58,765 bases of DNA from NCBI GenBank assembly GCA_010015675.1, contig ML976997.1, positions 261,173 to 319,937 on the forward strand, given 5' to 3'. The notes beneath the pieces were generated by a model that was not told the origin of the DNA, searched no databases, and saw only the letters and a list, made by a program, of their open reading frames with translations. The stretch is from Byssothecium circinans (lineage: Eukaryota > Ascomycota > Dothideomycetes > Pleosporales > Massarinaceae). A program made the translations under genes and the position numbers. Positions 57,492 through 58,765 of the stretch are shown here, piece by piece; within the stretch, counting starts at the first letter, position 1; each line of letters begins with the position of its first letter.

Positions 57492-57656
57492 ATGCGTTTC
57501 TTCGTCGTCGCACTCGCCTTCGTCGGTCTCGCTGCCGCCGCATGCCCCCCTCTCGAACCGCATCCGGAGTACGACTGCCGCTGCGAGAGCAACGATGCGT
57601 GGTTCTGCGAGCCGGCGTCTGGGTTGACGTGGTTTGATGGGACGCAGAAGGTTTAA
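57492..57656 (+). CDS. Very small secreted protein, 54 aa
   Basis: Function unknown. One exon from ATG 57492 (in an AATATG context). The first 17 residues (MRFFVVALAFVGLAAAA) are a good signal peptide. The mature peptide of about 37 residues has cysteines at 18, 29, 31 and 39 and is acidic and Pro/Trp-bearing (CPPLEPHPEYDCRCE, WFCEPASGLTWFDG). An upstream in-frame ATG at 57453 would add a hydrophilic leader and spoil the signal peptide, so I reject it. A short product is plausible because the frame ends cleanly, but a following exon cannot be excluded (GTATGTTC occurs just after the stop). Confidence 0.62.
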   Translation: MRFFVVALAFVGLAAAACPPLEPHPEYDCRCESNDAWFCEPASGLTWFDGTQKV

Positions 57657-58637
57657 GAATGCCTTTTTGTATGTTCTACCTTTCCAAGGCTCATGATCTG
57701 AGATTGAGACGTGACAACTGGCTAACGCAAGGCTAGAGACGAGAGGAGATCGATGGGATGAACACGATAATCGCCGACGAGGACAATGGGAGAAATATTC
57801 CTAGGAGGAGAGATGGATGGATGGATGGAATGGAATGGAATGGAATTGATGGGATTCCCTGGGTTTTTTCGACGAGGCTTGTGAGCATTTTCTGGGAGTC
57901 GGCAAAGCGTATTTCTACTGTTTATTATATTCCCCCCTACCTAACTTCTTCATGAGTATACCATCTTTCCAAGTCAATGAAGAAAAAAGAAGGCCTTTTG
58001 AGCTTTCTTTTCCCCAAGTCTGTCGCCAAAAATAATAATTCTCGAGTCTCTGGCTGTGGCGCAGACTCGGGGGCGTGTAATACGGACATTAAACACCAGC
58101 GTCCGTGCCTCCTCCCTACACGCATACAGTATAGCGGGAAGCCATCATAAGCTTATATGCATGTATCCTACAGTATCATAGCTGGATTCCCGAACTCCTC
58201 TGCATCCTACCCCATCAGTAAACTTGCAAAATACTCTCCACATTCGTCCACCGGTGTACCAAAATATCGATGCCACGATCTGCCTTCTCCTGTGCGCGTA
58301 ACCATCGCCAGCCACAAAGCAAGACCCTGTCGGAGACCGTGTCTAACCATAACCTTCTCTTTACCTTGAATACGCACAGCACAACGTGCGGTGAAAACAA
58401 GACGTGCCGGTATTTACGTACATATCCAAAATTACCCACGCCACACGGATCGAAAATACTCCCGTTTCCTATTCGCATACTATTTCGCGCTGAAGGCATC
58501 AGTCCAAGACGTGCACATCAAGTCCGGAGTTCTTCGTCAACATTAGAAATGTCCGAAAGGCCGACGTTCCCTCTCTACGCGCAGGCAAAGTGCGCGATTG
58601 ATCCCCGCGTCGTATCGTGACGCACTGTCACAGACGC
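57657..58637. other. Intergenic region, about 980 bp
   Basis: Contains GGAT/GGAAT microsatellite-like runs at about 57809-57848 (ATGG and AATGG units). No gene supported; the 58270-58620 plus and 58215-58499 minus frames overlap each other and lack motifs. Confidence 0.45.
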
Positions 58638-58765
58638 TAACGTGTCCGTGCGCGTGATGCGCGGATTCGCGTGATGCGCGGGCAACACCAAAACACCCTA
58701 CTTTCAACACGCGACAACTCCACCAATATGGATCCAATTCAAGCTGCGATTGATGATATTGAATC
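58638..58765 (+). mobile_element. 5' end of a Fot1/pogo-like DNA transposon (truncated by the window edge)
   Basis: Begins at TA (58638-58639) followed by ACGTG. Two exact copies of CGCGTGATGCGCGG lie at 58651-58664 and 58668-58681 (17-bp period), then a transposase start codon at 58728. The layout (TA, short terminal sequence, subterminal direct repeats, ATG about 90 bp in) fits pogo-superfamily elements, which insert at TA. No RIP is visible. The exact terminus is inferred from similarity to the left-edge element and needs the other end. Confidence 0.6.
58728..58765 (+). CDS. Pogo-type (Fot1-like) transposase, N-terminal 12 residues only
   Basis: MDPIQAAIDDIE is the typical opening of fungal pogo/Fot1 transposases, which start with MDPIQ-like sequences followed by a helix-turn-helix (CENP-B type) and a DDE domain. 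Only 38 bases lie in the window, so intactness cannot be judged. Confidence 0.6.
   Translation, partial: MDPIQAAIDDIE

Noticed and set aside
57809..57848. Possible telomere-like or CRISPR-like short repeats
   Set aside because: Simple GGAT/GGAAT microsatellite; no spacer-repeat structure, and CRISPR arrays are not expected in a fungal nucleus.

Overview
This is nuclear DNA of a filamentous ascomycete (Pezizomycotina; a Dothideomycete is the best guess, not proven). The genes carry short introns of about 45-140 nt with GTRNGT donors, CTRAY-like branch sites and YAG acceptors. There are no operons or ribosome binding sites. The left 8 kb has the signature of repeat-induced point mutation (RIP): TpA is hugely enriched, CpA/TpG is depleted, and TAG/TAA stops fill every frame.

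Layout. 1-69: edge of a transposon that escaped RIP. 70-8160: RIP-mutated repeat tract with no intact gene. 8.4-24.4 kb: a dense, mostly housekeeping block with a Cys/His-rich protein, a Dal5-type MFS transporter, a GPI-type GH128 glucanase, ribosomal protein uL22 and fibrillarin (divergent pair), a small secreted protein, APC10, an ELO-family elongase and an AIM3-like proline-rich protein. 25.1-29.2 kb: a broken secreted-protein gene and a single-pass membrane protein. 32.1-35.6 kb: a PHD-finger protein and an intron-containing tRNA-Arg(TCG). 37.0-38.4 kb: a rhodopsin-fold (Pth11-like) membrane protein. 40.6-48.5 kb: importin beta (KAP95), a mitochondrial PP2C (PTC6) and a conserved coiled-coil protein, all on the minus strand. 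50.6-57.7 kb: an accessory stretch with a frameshifted secreted protein, a Kre9/KNH-like secreted protein, a spliced F-box-like protein and two small cysteine-bearing secreted proteins. 58638-58765: the 5' end of a Fot1/pogo-like DNA transposon, cut by the window edge.

Functional links. uL22 and fibrillarin share a promoter of about 300 bp and both serve ribosome production. The accessory part combines secreted proteins, decayed secreted-protein genes with C-to-T type nonsense changes, and transposon ends on both flanks. This resembles a gene-rich island bordered by RIP-affected, transposon-rich DNA. Exon models were built by eye from splice signals and frame continuity; the chosen junctions keep frame, but none has transcript support. 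Protein family calls come from recognised motifs, not from database searches.
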